A DNA stretch of 64,000 nt from Artemia franciscana (lineage: Eukaryota > Arthropoda > Branchiopoda > Anostraca > Artemiidae). The stretch is from NCBI RefSeq assembly GCF_032884065.1, contig NC_088867.1, positions 28,143,507 through 28,207,506 of the forward strand, in the 5' to 3' direction. Made by a program: the position numbers and the translations under genes. This document shows, one piece after another, positions 25,398 through 40,300 of this stretch. Every line of letters begins with the position of its first letter. The first letter of the stretch is position 1. The notes beneath the pieces were generated by a model. The model had not been told where the DNA came from, did no database searches, and saw nothing but the letters and a program-made list of their open reading frames with translations.

Positions 25398-28300
25398 TGC
25401 TAGGTTTAATATACTACTCTTCACAACAGCTGGCTTATTTTGACCCTGCAATTTACGAAAAAATGAGCGATATAAACAGAGATTCAGGTCATCAGTCCGT
25501 CTCTTCACTTCTCTAGCAGTTAACTTCCGCAGAAAAACAGAGAAGAACTCGTTCAAATCCAACTGAATTCCGCATCTTTCCCAATTAAAATCGTTCCTAT
25601 CAAGCCAGATACTAACCAAAATACATCACCGACTCCACATTAAAAAGACAGCTTTTTTGCTTCGAGCAAGTTTTTCGATACGACTGGGTTTCGGATTAAC
25701 TATTCAAGTAAAAATACTAACAATATAAGCACTGCCCGCGTAGCAACAAGTATTATTACGGCATGTGAGGAGAGAGTTTCAGTGCTCTTGACTGAGAGAC
25801 GAAGATCGGGAAAAAATAATTATGATCCGCTAGAATTATGGACTGACAACTTCTACACTTACTCAGAGTTAAATGAAATTGACGTGAATTTAGTATTGCT
25901 AGGTACTTTGCGCAAAAGCAGTGCTCACGAATGACTGCAAGGTCATTGAACTTCGAATGTTTTTAAGTGACAATTTTGATTGTTTCAAATTTGATTTATG
26001 TGGCCTTTTTGAATGTTTTGTCAATGTTCACTCTACTCTCATAAATTTAAACAACTAAAAATAACGGAAATATTTGCTAAAACGGCCGTTGGAAAGAAAA
26101 AAACAAGCTGTTTCAATTTTTCTGTAAAAAAAGGAAAAAAAAACGGATTTCCGTTTTTTTCTCCGTTCCAGTTTCTGTTCCGTTTTCGATTGTTGTTTTT
26201 TACCTTTTCTGTTAAGGCAAAAATAGAAACGTTGCCGACCCCTATTTTCAAAACGCTTAGGGGATTGAGGGTTGGCAGTTTCCAACTGGAAAAGAGCTAT
26301 CCTTCAAAAAGCACCAAATCGCACAAATTGAGATCCCTTGCATTATTATAGTTCAAATGAAGTGCTATATGCCTAATTGTACGTTGAAAATCCTCATCCT
26401 AAGGAAGAGGTTTGTTGAAAGGGCAACTAGATCGTTAGGACCTTTAAGTCATCGATTTGCCAGGAATTGAGAGCATTAGACTGGTCACTTCTGCGGTGGC
26501 TTGCAGTGAAAGTGGCAGAAAAATAATAGGAATCACATGGAATTTGCTAGGCAGGTACCTACTGCCCATGAGACTTGGCTAAAGAAGCTTCACACCGCAG
26601 ATCTTTACGGCCCAGGTTTTAGTAGGCTTTCAAAGTTTCATAATTCAGAGCACCCCCAACTTTTGAACCTTTGATGCCTGATAGTATCTGGACCGTAGAG
26701 GCCAGTGATCTAAAATGTTTGGGATTTATAAGATTCAGTCGGATCTGAAAGTTTCCGTACACAAGTTTGGAGAAAAATACCTTTGGAAGTCATCATTCTT
26801 ATTTCCCGCTGTTTAAATTATTGACCCTATAGAGTATGAACCAACAGGTGTTCCAGTGGCCAGTGGCCACTTTGTGCCTCCAATCATACATATAAAGAAT
26901 CACTGTATGACTCCGGCCCAAACAAGATGCAAAATCCTCATCTTTGTGCTAAAGTTTGGCAGTGGGAACTGGGAAGGGCCAGGGGATGTCGGATCAACCT
27001 TTAGAAGACTTTGATTCTTCAATCATATACATTCCCAATCCTTGCCTGATTCTGATCAAAAAAGATTCAACAGGCCTAAATGTCTTTTAAAAAGTTGGCG
27101 ATAAGAGTGGCGCTAAGGGGGTGGTGGAGGAACCCTCGACCCACTTTATGTCTCCAATAATACAGTTCTAGTGCCAAATTTCTGCTAAGGTGTTGATGCA
27201 TGAATAAATGGCCACTTCTGTTCTCTGACCCGCTTCTGTTCTCTAATCGTATATATTGAAAAATCCATGCGTGATTTTGTTTTAAATAAGGCACAAGACC
27301 CAACTCTTATGATAAAAAAAATTCGTATTGTTAGGAGGGGAGCAGAGGGGCTACTGCTACAGTTTATGCCTTCAATAATACAGAGTTAAGATGTTTCGTG
27401 AACCGATCAAATAAGGTACAGCAGGTGTATGTTTTTTCTTCAGGAAAGATGACGGAGATAGAGGAGGGAGAGGTGTTGGAAGGGCCACAAACTTACTTTG
27501 TGCCAATTACCATACAAATCGAGAATCATATTGCTTTTCCGATTTAAACAGCACTTAAATTCGAACAAGTGAAACCCATCCATACCAACTCCAGAAAAGA
27601 ATTATACAAACATGTCCAAAATGTCATATCACATTCAACAATGTTGCCAGATGTCCACGCATTCCCGTAATAACTGCCGAGACTATCCCTATCAGTTTCC
27701 AGCAATAAATCAAAATCGCCAGCAAAGTAAAAAAAAAAGGCAAAAACCAAAGTGTTACTACCACAACACAACTAATAAAAATCTAATAACAATTACCCGT
27801 CTTTTCTTGATATAAAAGAAACTGGAATGTCAACTTCTCTTCCTGTACCGTCATCAACCATATCAACCAGATGATCGTCATTTGTGAAGTCATTGTCCAT
27901 TATAATGGCCGCGATGGCCCCGGACTGTTTAGCTCGGACTGCTTTTGTGACAAATGAACATTCCCTAAAGTAAAATTACATTATAAATAAGCGTCAAGCT
28001 GCGGATCATTAAGAAAACGATTTCTTTTAGGACATGGCCGATACATCAGTAGGATTATGTCAAGTTGAGCCGGCATTCGTGAAAACAGCAAACAAAAGAC
28101 GTAAGTGACAAGAATCTATTACTTTGAATTTTATATTTTGAGGAACAGCTAAAAAAGATTATTTCAGAGGTAGGGCGCACTAATCTTTTCTCGGCACTAA
28201 TTAGAGTTTAAAAATCCTGTTTTTAAAACAAGCATGACTTGCTTGAGGCACTTGCTTTTAGCATTGGGCTATTGAAAACGAATCGTGACAAAAAACGAAG

Positions 28301-31300
28301 AAAATTTGGAAGGAAAAATTAGTTAAGAAACCAAACGAGCCAGTGAAAAGTTTTAGCTATATTTGATAGATGATGCAGAGCTAGCCCTTTAATAGAAACA
28401 GAAAAGCTCATGTAACATAAAACAAAAATGCTTTTTCATGAGCCGAAAGGACATTAAGTACTCTGCAAAAAATAACATACTAATTTATACAGCTCTCAAC
28501 AGATTTCTTCCGCCGTCACATCGATGGCTTTCCGTATACAGCTAAATTCTATAAAAAAAAAACGAAAGCAGTAACAAAGAAAACGGGCTGATTTATGAGA
28601 CAACTAATTACACTCAAAGTTGTAAATTCAACAGCTACTGTTACAAAATCTTAAACTATCTGCAAGTCCAGGTGATTGCTGGTCATAAGTTTTCAACCTA
28701 AAATCTTGGTCCTCGACTGCAATTTCAGTATGCTTTCCCAAGTAGACTAAGCCCATAAAATATGAAAAATCTCGGTTGGCCGTTCGCCTGCAGCTGGAGT
28801 GGGCATTATCGGTTGTGATACAGCCAAAAATCTCGGTCATCTCATTATGATTTCAGTGGGCTTTCTCAATAGGCAAATCCCGAACAGTTCGAAAAACCTC
28901 GGTCGCCTGTTCACCTGCAACTCCAGTGGACACTGTGGTCAGGATTAAACCCAAAAATCTCGGTTACCCCACTGCGATTCCACTGAGATTTCCCAGTAGA
29001 AAAAGCCCCTACAATAGGAAAAATCTTGGTCATCCGTTCGCCTGGAAGTCCATTGGACATTGTTGTTCATGAGTCAACCGAAAATCTTGGTCGACTCACT
29101 GTGATCTCAGTGGGCATTCCCAATAGGCAAAACCCGAACAATATGGAAAATATCAGTCGTCCGGTCACCTACAAGTCCAGTGGACATAATTGGTCATGAT
29201 TCTCAATAGGCAAATCCCGAACAGTTCGAAAAACCTCAATCGCCTGTTCACCTGCAAGTCCAGTGGACACTGTGGTCAGGATTCAACCCAAAAATCTCAG
29301 TTACCCCACTGCGATTCCACTGAGATTTCCCAGTAGAAAAAGCACCTACAATAGGAAAGATCTTGGTCATCCGTTCCTCTGGAAGTTCACTGGACATTGT
29401 TGTTGACGAGTCAACCCCAAAAATCTTGGTCGACCCACTGTGATCCCAATGGGCACTCCCAATAGACAAAACACGAACAGTTTGGAAAATATCAGTCGCC
29501 CATTCACCTGCAAGTCCAGTGGACATTGTATGATTCAACCGAAAAATCTCGGTCACCGCACTGCGATTCCAGTGGGTTTTCCCAGCAGGCCACGCCCACA
29601 CAATAGGAAAAATCTTGGTCATCAATTCGCCTTGAAGTCCATTTGACATTGTTGTTCATGAGTCAACCAAAAATCTTGGTCAACCCATGGGGATCCCGGT
29701 GGGCATTCCCAATAGACAAAACCCAGACAGTTTGGGAAATATCAGTCGCTTGTTCACCTGCAAGTCCAGTGGATCTTGTTGGTTATGATTCAACACAAAA
29801 ATCTCGGCACCACACTACGATTCCAGGGGGTTTCCCCAGTAGAAAAAGCCCATACAATAAGAAAAGTCTTGGTCATCCGTTCGCCTGGAAGTCCATTGTA
29901 CCCTGTTGTTCATGAGTCAAACGAAAATCTTGGTCGACCCAATGTGATCCCAGTGGGCATTCCCAATTGGCAAAATCCGAACAGTTTGGAAAATATCAGT
30001 CGCCCATTCACCTGCAAGTCCAGTGGACATTGTTGGTTATGATTCAACCCAAAAATCTCGGGCACCACACTGCAATTCCAGTGGGTTTTCCCAGTAGTCA
30101 AAGCCCATACAATAGGAAAAATCTTGGTCTTTCGTTCGCCTGGAAGTCCATTGGACATTGTTGTTCATGAGTCAACCAAAAATCTTGATCAACCCACTAT
30201 GATCCCAGTGGTCATTCCCAATAGACAAAACCCGAACAGTTTAGAAAATATCGGTCACCCGTTCACCTGCAAGTCCAGTAGACGTTGTTGGTTATGCGAA
30301 AACCGTGGATGCGACCTTGGAAGGCAATTTTCGGTAGTTGGTCGTTGCGCATGCGCTGGACGTGGCCAAGCCACCTGAATTGTTGGACACGGACCCTGTT
30401 CAGGATGGTAGTGTTATACTGCATTCTTTTGAGTAAGTCGGCATTTGAGCCTCGATCTACGTATGTTACACGAGCTATTCATACCACAGGAGCTTTGTCT
30501 CAAACGCGGCGAGTCGCCTGGAGTCATCTACTTTGACTATCCATGTTTCAGAACCGTACATAGCTATAGGAATGATGATAGAGCAGAATAGTTTAAGTTT
30601 TAGCTTCACGGGGATTCAATTTTGTTTCCATATTGGCATCAGAGCTTTGAAGCTGGTGCTACCCTGAGCGAGGCGTCTTTTGATGTCCACTGAGTGATTA
30701 TTGTCGCTCGCGATCTGGCTCCACAGATATGTGAAGCTGTCTACCCATTCTTTTCCCACTCCATTAAGCTTTATTTTTGGTGGAGATGGGCTATTGAACC
30801 TAGACACGCACGTGGTTTTCGTTTTATCCTCGTTGATTTTCGTCTCGAAGGTTCCTGCAACTACTTCAAGGTTATCTGCTTTGGTTTGGAGTTCAGCGAC
30901 GGATCCAGTGAGCATGTCGATGTCGTCTGCGTATGCCAGCTTATCGATTACAATCCCTCCTATCATTGCTCCATTGGTTGCTTCAACATGCGACATTACA
31001 CCAATGGAGGAAGAGATTAAGCATATGAGATGAGAGGATGAATCCTTGCATAACACCAATAGAAGTTGAAGGCCCTCTCTCCGAATTAAGTCGAAAGCTT
31101 GTTTGAAGTCAATGAAGAGTTGATAGAGGTCCTGACCGTATTCAAGGTATTCTTCCATTACTTGACGGATGACAGAAATCTGATACTCAGGAATGATGTA
31201 ACTGGTTAATGCTTTTATCTGTCCAGTAGTATCTTGATCAACACTTTGGCAGGTTGGCTTGTCAGGCGGATTGGACGCTAATTGTCTCATTCAGCTTTTC

Positions 31301-34300
31301 GGGAAGACGTTTTCGGGAAATATTCCTTGTGACAGGCAGCTGTGGCAATTCTGTGGTAGAGGTCTGTTACGACTCCTGAGTCAACTTTCAGGATTTCTGC
31401 TTGCAATCTATCTGGTCCAGGTGATTTATTTGATTTGAGTGACTTCAAGGCAGCTTCAACCTCGCTTCTGAGTGGTGGTGGGCATGGTTCCAATGGAAAG
31501 ATGGTTAAATTCATAAGAACAGCAGGGTTAGGATTGATTGGGGGGCTAACTTTTCATGAAAATGTTGTTTCCATCTCTCTCTTATTCCTGTTGCGTCGTT
31601 AATGGGAGTCCCGTCCTTATCCAGGAGTACATTTGTTAGTGTAGTTTTGAGCCTCGATAGCTCTCGTATTCTTTTGTACACGGCATGGGTATTGCCTTTT
31701 CAGAAGCCGAGCTCGCATTGATCACACTTGTTATGAATGTACGCGGTTAGAGCACGTTTGATCTTCTTTTCTGTTAGTTGCTTAAGATACTTATAAATGT
31801 CTCTGCTTTCTGGGTCTTGCCTATTAGCGACAGCACGCTTGTCTTTACACAGTTTAATGGTCTTATCAGTGGTTCATGGCTTTTCGGAGCCATTAGTTTT
31901 TCCAAGGACTGTCTCGGCGGTCTGTATGAAGATCTCGGTGCTCATGTCGACTAGGGCGTCTAAATCTGTTTCCTCTGGATTCATTGAAGAATTCTCTAAG
32001 AGGGTTTTGAGAGCCAAATCGAGATTCACCCGGTAACGGTTAGTTGCAAGCTGACTCGTCTTTCAGAATATCAGCACAGAATCTCGGTACTTTTTTCTGG
32101 AGTTTTGTTGCCAACTTCAGACGGAGGCGGAAAGATGCCATTACCGGTGTCTGATCGCTGTCGAAGTCTCCTCCTGTAAGAGCAACTGTGTCTAGCGTGC
32201 TGGTTTTCCAGCGTTTCGGGACGATTACATAATCGATGTAGTTTTTGGTGGTTCCGTCAGGTGATTTCCACGTGACTTTCCGTCACCCTCTGTGTTTTAA
32301 AAGAGTATTGGCCACTACCAGCCCGTTGTCTCGGCAGCATTCCAGAAGGCACTCACCTCTTCTATTTCTGGCACCATATCCAAATTTTCCCATGACCTCT
32401 TCATTACGTCGGAATTCGAGCCCGCTACTGCATTTTAAGTCTCCAATAACGAGAATTATGTCTGTTTTTGGAGTGGAGTTTGTGAGGCTTTGGAATTAGC
32501 TGTAAAAATCCTCTGAGTTTTCATCACTACGAGGAGGATCCGGCACATAAAACCTTGGTGATGCTCATGTTCGCAGTTGAACCTTTGAGCCGGATAGCAA
32601 TAATACGTTCGGAGACTGGAGTTGTGGAGATAAGTGATTTCTGTGCTTTCTTCGAAAGAATTCCATCGTTACGACCTCAGAAAAGTAGTTTTACACCCTC
32701 AATCCTTTCAACACCAGTTACTGGGAGATGGGTTTCTGACAGACCAATAATGTCCCATTTATACCTGCTGATTTCTCGTTCAAGTAGATCCTTCCTTCCT
32801 TACTTATCCAGGGTCTTTTCATTTAGATCTCACATGGGAGGGGGTCCGATTCAGGATTTGTTACGTTGAAAATTGTAGTTTAGGCGTAGCCGGTCGTAGG
32901 CTATCAGTAATCTTTCCAGCGGAGCCGGTCGTCACATCGTCGGCTACCCCGGACGCGGTATCTGGTTCGTCGGTTGCCCCAGACGCGGTAGATGGGTCGT
33001 CGGTTGCCCCGGACGTGGTAGATGGTATCGCATGGTCGTCGGATAAAATCCCAGACGCGGGAGAATTGGTTCTTATAAGTTTACTTGTCTTCATCATTAT
33101 ATAATATGAGAGCAATATCTGAGAGGAAAGGATGCTCAGCTAGATTTTGAGACAACTAATGAACCATAATATAAACTCGATAAAACCAGTTATTTACTTC
33201 TATCATTCAGAGAATCCTGAAATAAATAAAGCAGTCCGTGATGCAAATTTCTGAAGTTTTTCTATAGTGTAAAACTATCAAGACAGCTTCAATTCACGAT
33301 TTCCTATAGGGCAATCATGATACACCTATTTTAAAACCGAAAAAAAGAGCTACTCACGGCTTTTAAGAAGAAATGACTTCTAACTCAACATAAATTTTTC
33401 AACCAATTCGCTGCGGGAATAAAAATCTCATGTTCTCATTTATATTTTTAGGTTAATTTGCTCGCAAACAAAGAATGTTTTACTAGGTTCTGAAATTCAT
33501 GAGCCACGAACCGTGGATATTCATAAGCCATTAAAGTAGCAAAGTTCAAGGACCAGAAAAAAAATTCATTTGTAGGCACAATTTTTCAACATTTCCTACG
33601 TGATATTTAGCAATCATTTGCCAGGGTTCCAAAAGGGAACAATATCAGTTCAAGACAAAAACTAAAAATGCCCGAAACTGTGGATTGACAACAACACATC
33701 AAACATTCTTTAGCCTATACAAAATTTTCTAAGATAATTAACACTAAGCTGGCACATGGGGCGGCTATGGTATTGGGTTTATTTCGAAGATTGAAAGGCA
33801 GAATAATCACTATTTTACAATGTGAATTGTTGGCCAGACTTACCCTCTCTCAATAAGAGCTATGGACCCTTCAACTTCGTCTTCATTGATGTAGCGGCTG
33901 CAGCCACAGACTGGATTAACTGGAGTTAATGACGCCCGAAATATAGTGTAATTCTGTAGAATATTGAAAACAAATTACTTCCTATAAGAATGAGGCACCA
34001 ACATGATTTTTAAATTTTTAAATTACAATAATGGTTATTATTAACAATGATTATTGGCAATGCGCAAAGTTACATCCAGCAATAGGGATTAAGTAGCGAC
34101 AAAGCTCGAAAATGAAGTTATTCAAAATGCTACTAATAAATCACTAACTAAAGAAAAAGGAGCTGATTAACTTATTCAAAATCGGTATCACGACCAAGAG
34201 GCGAAAAGGTAAGAGGAAAGGACAGAAAAAATGAACTAAAGAAGTATGCGTGCTGAAAAGGGGGTGGAGTAAAGGTACTCGGACACGTGCCCCCACCCGG

Positions 34301-37300
34301 AAAAATTGAGATGATAAATGTTTTTCCAGTTTTTTAATGCACTATTCACATTTTTAACCTTTATACGCTTATTTTTTTAATTCACCCTCTCCAAGCTTCA
34401 AGTTCTATAACCCCGTCAAAATATATTCCTGCTTATGTGCCTGACTAGGTAGCAGAAAGCAAAAATGAGGGTACAAATAGTACATCAGCAGAGTAATAGA
34501 AATAACGCTGAAATTCCGCTTAAAATACTCGAGTGGAGAGGACAAAATCGGGATACAACAAAACATCCAATTCAGCATATCCTGTTGTAAAGAAAGACGA
34601 AAAAAATGACTTCAAACCCACGCAACAACCAAAGTGGAATAGTACCAAAGTTAACTCGCACGTATTTAAAGATATTCAAACACTTATTGACGTAGGCTTA
34701 TCCACGGGGTGGGTCCAATACCAAAACAGTGAAAAAGCACCCGTTTAATATAACAATTCAAAGAAATCAGATTCCAAAATTTATAAGATTATCGAGGATC
34801 CGGACCCTCCTAAGTAGTCTCACCGTCAATTATGTACGTCAATTCTCATTTAAAGCTGAGAGTACAGAGTACAGAAGTCTTTCTGAGGTTGTACAGGTTT
34901 TACTAGGATGGTACTAATCAGAGGACCTTATTTGGAGGGAAGTTCGCAAGCAACGATTTTCAATGAGTAGAAGACCGTTTAGGCCACTGTTGCAACGTGT
35001 TGTTACATTCTGGAAATAAGCATCGTTCTATTCATTGGCGCCAGAAACAATTCTGGCAGAAAATGAAGCACTTTGGGCTAGAACGAGATCACGAGTTTCT
35101 TTGACAAAAGTAACGAGCAAAGTTGAAACTTGAAACGAACACAAATTATCACTTCGCAGTCTATACAATATATATCTGCAAACTCGGTCAAATAAACTGA
35201 GTCACGGCATTTCCCTATACTTGCAGGATTCGGAAAAAAAACTAGCGCTTTACTGAAAATAGAGCTTGCTTAAATTTTTTAGAGAATTTAAATTGTATAG
35301 CCTACTAAAAGTTATCAATATTATATCTCTAAAATACTATTGACAGCCATATAAACTAGTCTTTTATCATCTACAGCTTAATCAGAGAGTCTTCTACTCC
35401 TAACAGAGCACCCTGTTTTTTCGGTGGGTTTTATATTTTCAATAAAGCGCTAATTTTTCATAATTTTTAAAAATCTATGGAATATCATAAGTCAGTTCCT
35501 TTGAGCAAGCTTTTCATAGACGAATCTATAAACAGCACGTAGATTTAAGCAGTAACTTTTAAACAAGCCATTCAACTTCTCTCTGCGATCTTGGGGTAGC
35601 CTGCTAACCTTGATAGAGAAATAAAAAGAAAATAGGAGACAAATCACTAATAACCACAAAAAAAAACAATTCTTGTTTTTCAAGATGGGCGGCACAAAAA
35701 TCTTCAGTCAAGGGTTTTCATTTCGATCTAACACCATTATGAGGGGTTTCAGGCTCTGTTTCAAAAATTTTTTCCGTAATTAACTTTTACTTTTAAGATG
35801 ATGGTTATCATTCCTGAATCAACTTCAAAAGGAAATTTTTCTTTGCTAGACAGTTTTTTTTTTTTCAAAATGCGTTTTTAGATCTTTCCGTTCCATTAAA
35901 TTATGACTCACTCTTTACTATGTTGCAGCTATTGCTGCAATCATGATCTAAAATAGTACTGACACACAATCCCTGAGAGTAGCAAAAAGAAGAAACTGAG
36001 ATAGACCCCCTCTTTTCCTTAGCCATTGATTTTATGATGTATGTCGGTTAGAGAATTTAGAATGAGTTTTGGACTATATGATAAAGGGCTGGGGATAGAA
36101 TGTTAAAATAAATAATAGAGTCACAGGCAGTCACATTGGCATGAAAAATATAAACTCACAAAATTCCCTGCAAATCCTTTAGCGGGGCGTGAACGAAAAG
36201 TGTATGATATGGCTTCAGGCTCAACAATCTCGAAGAAAACATCTTGGCCAGCTATTTCGGCTATATTCGTCCCATCCATCATGTGTAAATTATTAACTAA
36301 AAAAAAAATCCATTATACCAAGATTTCTTAAAGTAGTTATATATCCAGTTGGGTAATATTTTGTTTTACAGCTTAAATGTGTCCCTTTTATGTCCCAAAT
36401 TTCTAAAATATGTCCCTCATTTGCCCTAATATGACAGCGTGTCCTGACACATAGGAATATGTTCTTTGGACATAAAATTTGGCAACCTTGACTATACTAC
36501 AATCCATACACTTTGAAGATAAAGCATAAAAGCACGTCGTTATTTCCTGGGCTCTTACAGGATACGAAAAAGACAAAGACGCGCCCATTCTGTCGATGGT
36601 AATTCTAAACCACCTCAGATGTCTCGACGTAATCTACTGACATCCGAAGTTTAATTAATATTAGATGTATGGGTGTAACTTAGGGGTGACCTTGTCAAAT
36701 TACATCTAAATTCTTGTCTTAAGTAATCAACATCATTTTTTTACATAAATTCTTTTCATCTTAGGGTGCATACTCATGCGCATTTGAAGGTACGTTGCAA
36801 TCAGGTTTTTTAACGCTAAAATAAAACAAAGTAAAATTTTTACTTGATCAAGTTTGTGTTTGGGCTATAGTTCTTCATTCAGCAACAGCGCAATTTTTCT
36901 GATAGTTGGGAGGAATGAAGGATCACGCATAGCCCTGCAAAAACAAATTGAATTTGCAAAAAAAGGAAACTGTCTAATTACTTTGACTGCTTCTCTGGAC
37001 AAAACTTCTCTAACCACTATAGCTACTTATACCTTGACTACTAGTTCTACGATGGCTACGGTTGCCGCCACTACTATTACCACGACCGACCACCGTTCCT
37101 ACAGATACTCCAAGCACGACTACTCCTGACCTACTTTAGCTCCGACCATTTGCATAAAAACGTGCAATACTGCTTTTAAATCAGGTTCATTCAGGGAACA
37201 TTTAGGACAGTTTAGTAACTCAATATTAAGTAATCAAGTTAAAAAAAAGCACGTATAATTATTTTTTTATTATATTCTTCTTTGTGCCAGGCGGCTAAAT

Positions 37301-40300
37301 GCATAGGGTCTGATATGCAACAAGTGGACGGCGATTGTGTCTGCCGGATTTCCTTTTTGAAGTAATCAATGGACGGTTTTCAGGGATGAAGCCATTCCAG
37401 GTTTACGCATAGCGTCTGACATAGGTATTCTTAAGTACTCAGTCTGTGGCTTCTGCTCTAATAGGCAGTTCGAGAATGCCATATTTTGGTGTATTTGCCG
37501 TGTTGCCACGGCAAAACATGGCATGGACATTAAAGAAAATTTACTTTTAATTATTTAGAATAAGTAAACGATTTAGTTTATTCCATGCTATTTATCGATA
37601 AAAGTCATTTGTTAAATTTACAGTTGCTGTTACACCTAAAAGTCTATCTGATATCTTCAAACTTGTGGAATAATTGCCAAAAATTGTTTGCTGAGCTGCA
37701 GTCAAAGAGAGGACCAGGAGGGTAGTGTTTGTTCCCTCACAATTTAGTTCTCCTCATTTAAATTATCTTGCTCCTCCTTCCTTTGAGAACAGCTTAGCAA
37801 ACTGTTTTTGTCAAATACCTAGGACGTGTGAAAATGTCACATTTGACCACAAGGCATAACAGCAACGATGTTTAATTTCCACCAAGTACTAAATCCAATT
37901 AAAGATTCAACCAAAGAGCATGGGTAACTTATAAGAGTGGAAATTGCCACTAGTTTTGACAACAACAAAAAAACTACCAGTGCCATCTATCGTTTGGTGA
38001 CGGTTGGCATTTTTCAGTGTAAAAATTAAAATAATTAATTTAATTAGTGCAATGGCAAAATTAGGGTAACAACAAGTATCTGATCTCAGTTTCTGATAGA
38101 AAAATGATTACAGAGCTTGAAAAAAAATGCGAAGTGTCACCATAAACCAGATGGCGTCGATAGTATTTTTGTCGACACTTGGCATTAAACGATATATACA
38201 TTTTCCGCCAATCTACACCTCTCTAAAATCCAATGCCATTTAATAATTCATAATCTGTACAGAAACGAGGCCACTGATTTGTCTGAAGTCCCACTTCAAC
38301 CATGTATGGTACGCAATCCAATAGCAGTTGACATTGTTTAATAAACAGCCTATAATGAATGTTCATTTTCTTTGGACTACGTTTATTTTGTGGGAAAATA
38401 TACCACCGTAAGGAAGTCTTCTAAAACTGAAAGATTTTATAATTAGCTTTTCAATAGCTTTAAACCTTTTGGCTATCTCTATCAGTTGTCATTGAATGGC
38501 ATTCTAGCCCTATTTAGACCAAAATCGTCCTCTTGCAAGCCAAAACTGACATAAACTGAGACCTTAATATGGTAAGATGGGTTAAATTGCTCAAATGAGG
38601 GCATTTGAGCTTTAAATTCCAGCTCGATTGAGCCCTCTTCCAATATTCTATGGTAATTGATTCAAAACAATGATCCCAGAGGAAAAATAAACAGATATTC
38701 GTGACCATCCTTCTCACGAAAAAGAATCAAATGTCATATTTTTCAGGTAGGAGTTAGGAAGCTCTGATCTAGGATTCTTCGAAATTTTCTGGTGTAATTT
38801 TCATCAAGACTACACCGCTTTTTGAAAATAATTGCCCGTTTCTTTAAAAAAAAATGATAATCTTTCCTAGGTTAACAAAACTGACAAATTCTGTTTATTT
38901 GAAATCAGCATAAAATGCAAATTCTCTACAGTAACAAAATAGTAACAAAAATAATGACAACTTATTCTTCTAACAAGGGATAAGAGCTCATATGGCACTT
39001 GTGACGAGGTAGGAAGAGCCCAGAGCCAAGAGCTTATATGGTATGAGCTCGAACAAAATTCTAAGAATCAATAGATTGCTTTAAAAGGAAAATCAGAGGC
39101 TTAATGCCGGTCGGGATTTAAAATAAAAGCTCTGAGTCACGAGGTCCTTCTAAATATCAAAATTTGTCAAGATCCGATCACCCACTCGTAAGTTAAATAT
39201 ACCTTAATTTTTCTAATTTTTCCTCGCCCTTCAACCCCCCAGATGTTCGAATCGGGGAAAACGACTTTATCAAGTCAATTTGTACAGCTCCCTAACACGC
39301 CTACCAATTTTCATCGTCCTAGCACGTCCAGAAGCACCAAACTCGCCAAAGCATTGAACACCACCACCTAACTCCACCAAAGTGAGCGGATCCAGTCCGG
39401 TTACGTCAGTCACGTATCTACGACATTTATAAGCATTTTCCAAGGTTTCTGGTTTCTCCCTTCCAGCTCCCCCCAATGTCAACAGATCTGGTCGGGATTT
39501 GAAACAAGAGCTCTGAGACATGAGTTCCTTCTAAATATCAAATTTCATTAAGATCGGGTCACCCGTTCATAAGTTAAAAATACCTCAATTTTTCTTACTT
39601 TTCAAAATTAACAACCCCCAGCTCCCCCAAAGAGAACGGATCCGTACCAATTAAGTCAATCTCGTATCTATAACTTGTGCTTATTCTTCCCATCAAGTTT
39701 CATCCCGATATCTCCACTCTAAGCCTTTTCCAAGATTTTCGGTTTTCAAGTATTCTGTTTCCCCCCTTCAACTCTCTATGTCCCCGGATCCGATTCCAAT
39801 TGAAAATGGAGCATCTGAGACAGAAGATTCTTCTATATATCAAGTTTCATTGAGATCCGATTACCCATTCGTAAGATACCTCGATTTCACGTTTTTCAAG
39901 AATTCCGGCTTCCCCCTCCAACTCCCTTCACTGTCACGGGATCTGGTCGGGATTTAAATGATAGTTTTAAAGCACAAGATCCTTCTAGGTATCAAATTTC
40001 ATTAAGACCTGATCATCAGTTCCTAAGTTACAAATACCTCATTTTTTTAAAATTTTCCGAATTTGGGTTTCAAGGTCCTTCTGAATATGAAATTCCTTTA
40101 AGATACGATCACTCTTTCGTAAGTTAAAAATATCTAATTTTTTCTAATTTTTTTAGAATTAACCTCCCCCAACTCACCCAAAGAGAGCAGATCCGTTCCG
40201 GTTATGTCAATGCCGTATCTAGGACTTGTGCTTATTTTCCCAACCAAGTTTCATCCCGATCCCTCCACTCTAAGCATTTCCAAGAGTTTAGGTTCCGCCC

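Larger units (their letters stand above)
33116..38988. other. Intron sequence around exons 2 and 3 of the PRADC1-like gene
   Basis: Apart from exons 33844-33953 and 36160-36296 I see no coding exon or recognised repeat. A Thr/Ser-rich frame at 36854-37129 has no family signal. Confidence 0.4.

Noticed and set aside
28640-30296. Considered as a CRISPR-like array
   Set aside because: Direct repeats are contiguous, with no unique spacers, and the genome is eukaryotic.
29248-30378. Many overlapping frames on both strands
   Set aside because: They follow the satellite period, and no frame is preferred.
31797-32869. Plus-strand frames of 79-104 residues
   Set aside because: Shadows of the minus-strand LINE endonuclease and linker, which give clear family motifs.
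36854-37129. Thr/Ser-rich frame of 91 residues
   Set aside because: No family signal. It lies in an intron on the opposite strand and is compositionally biased.
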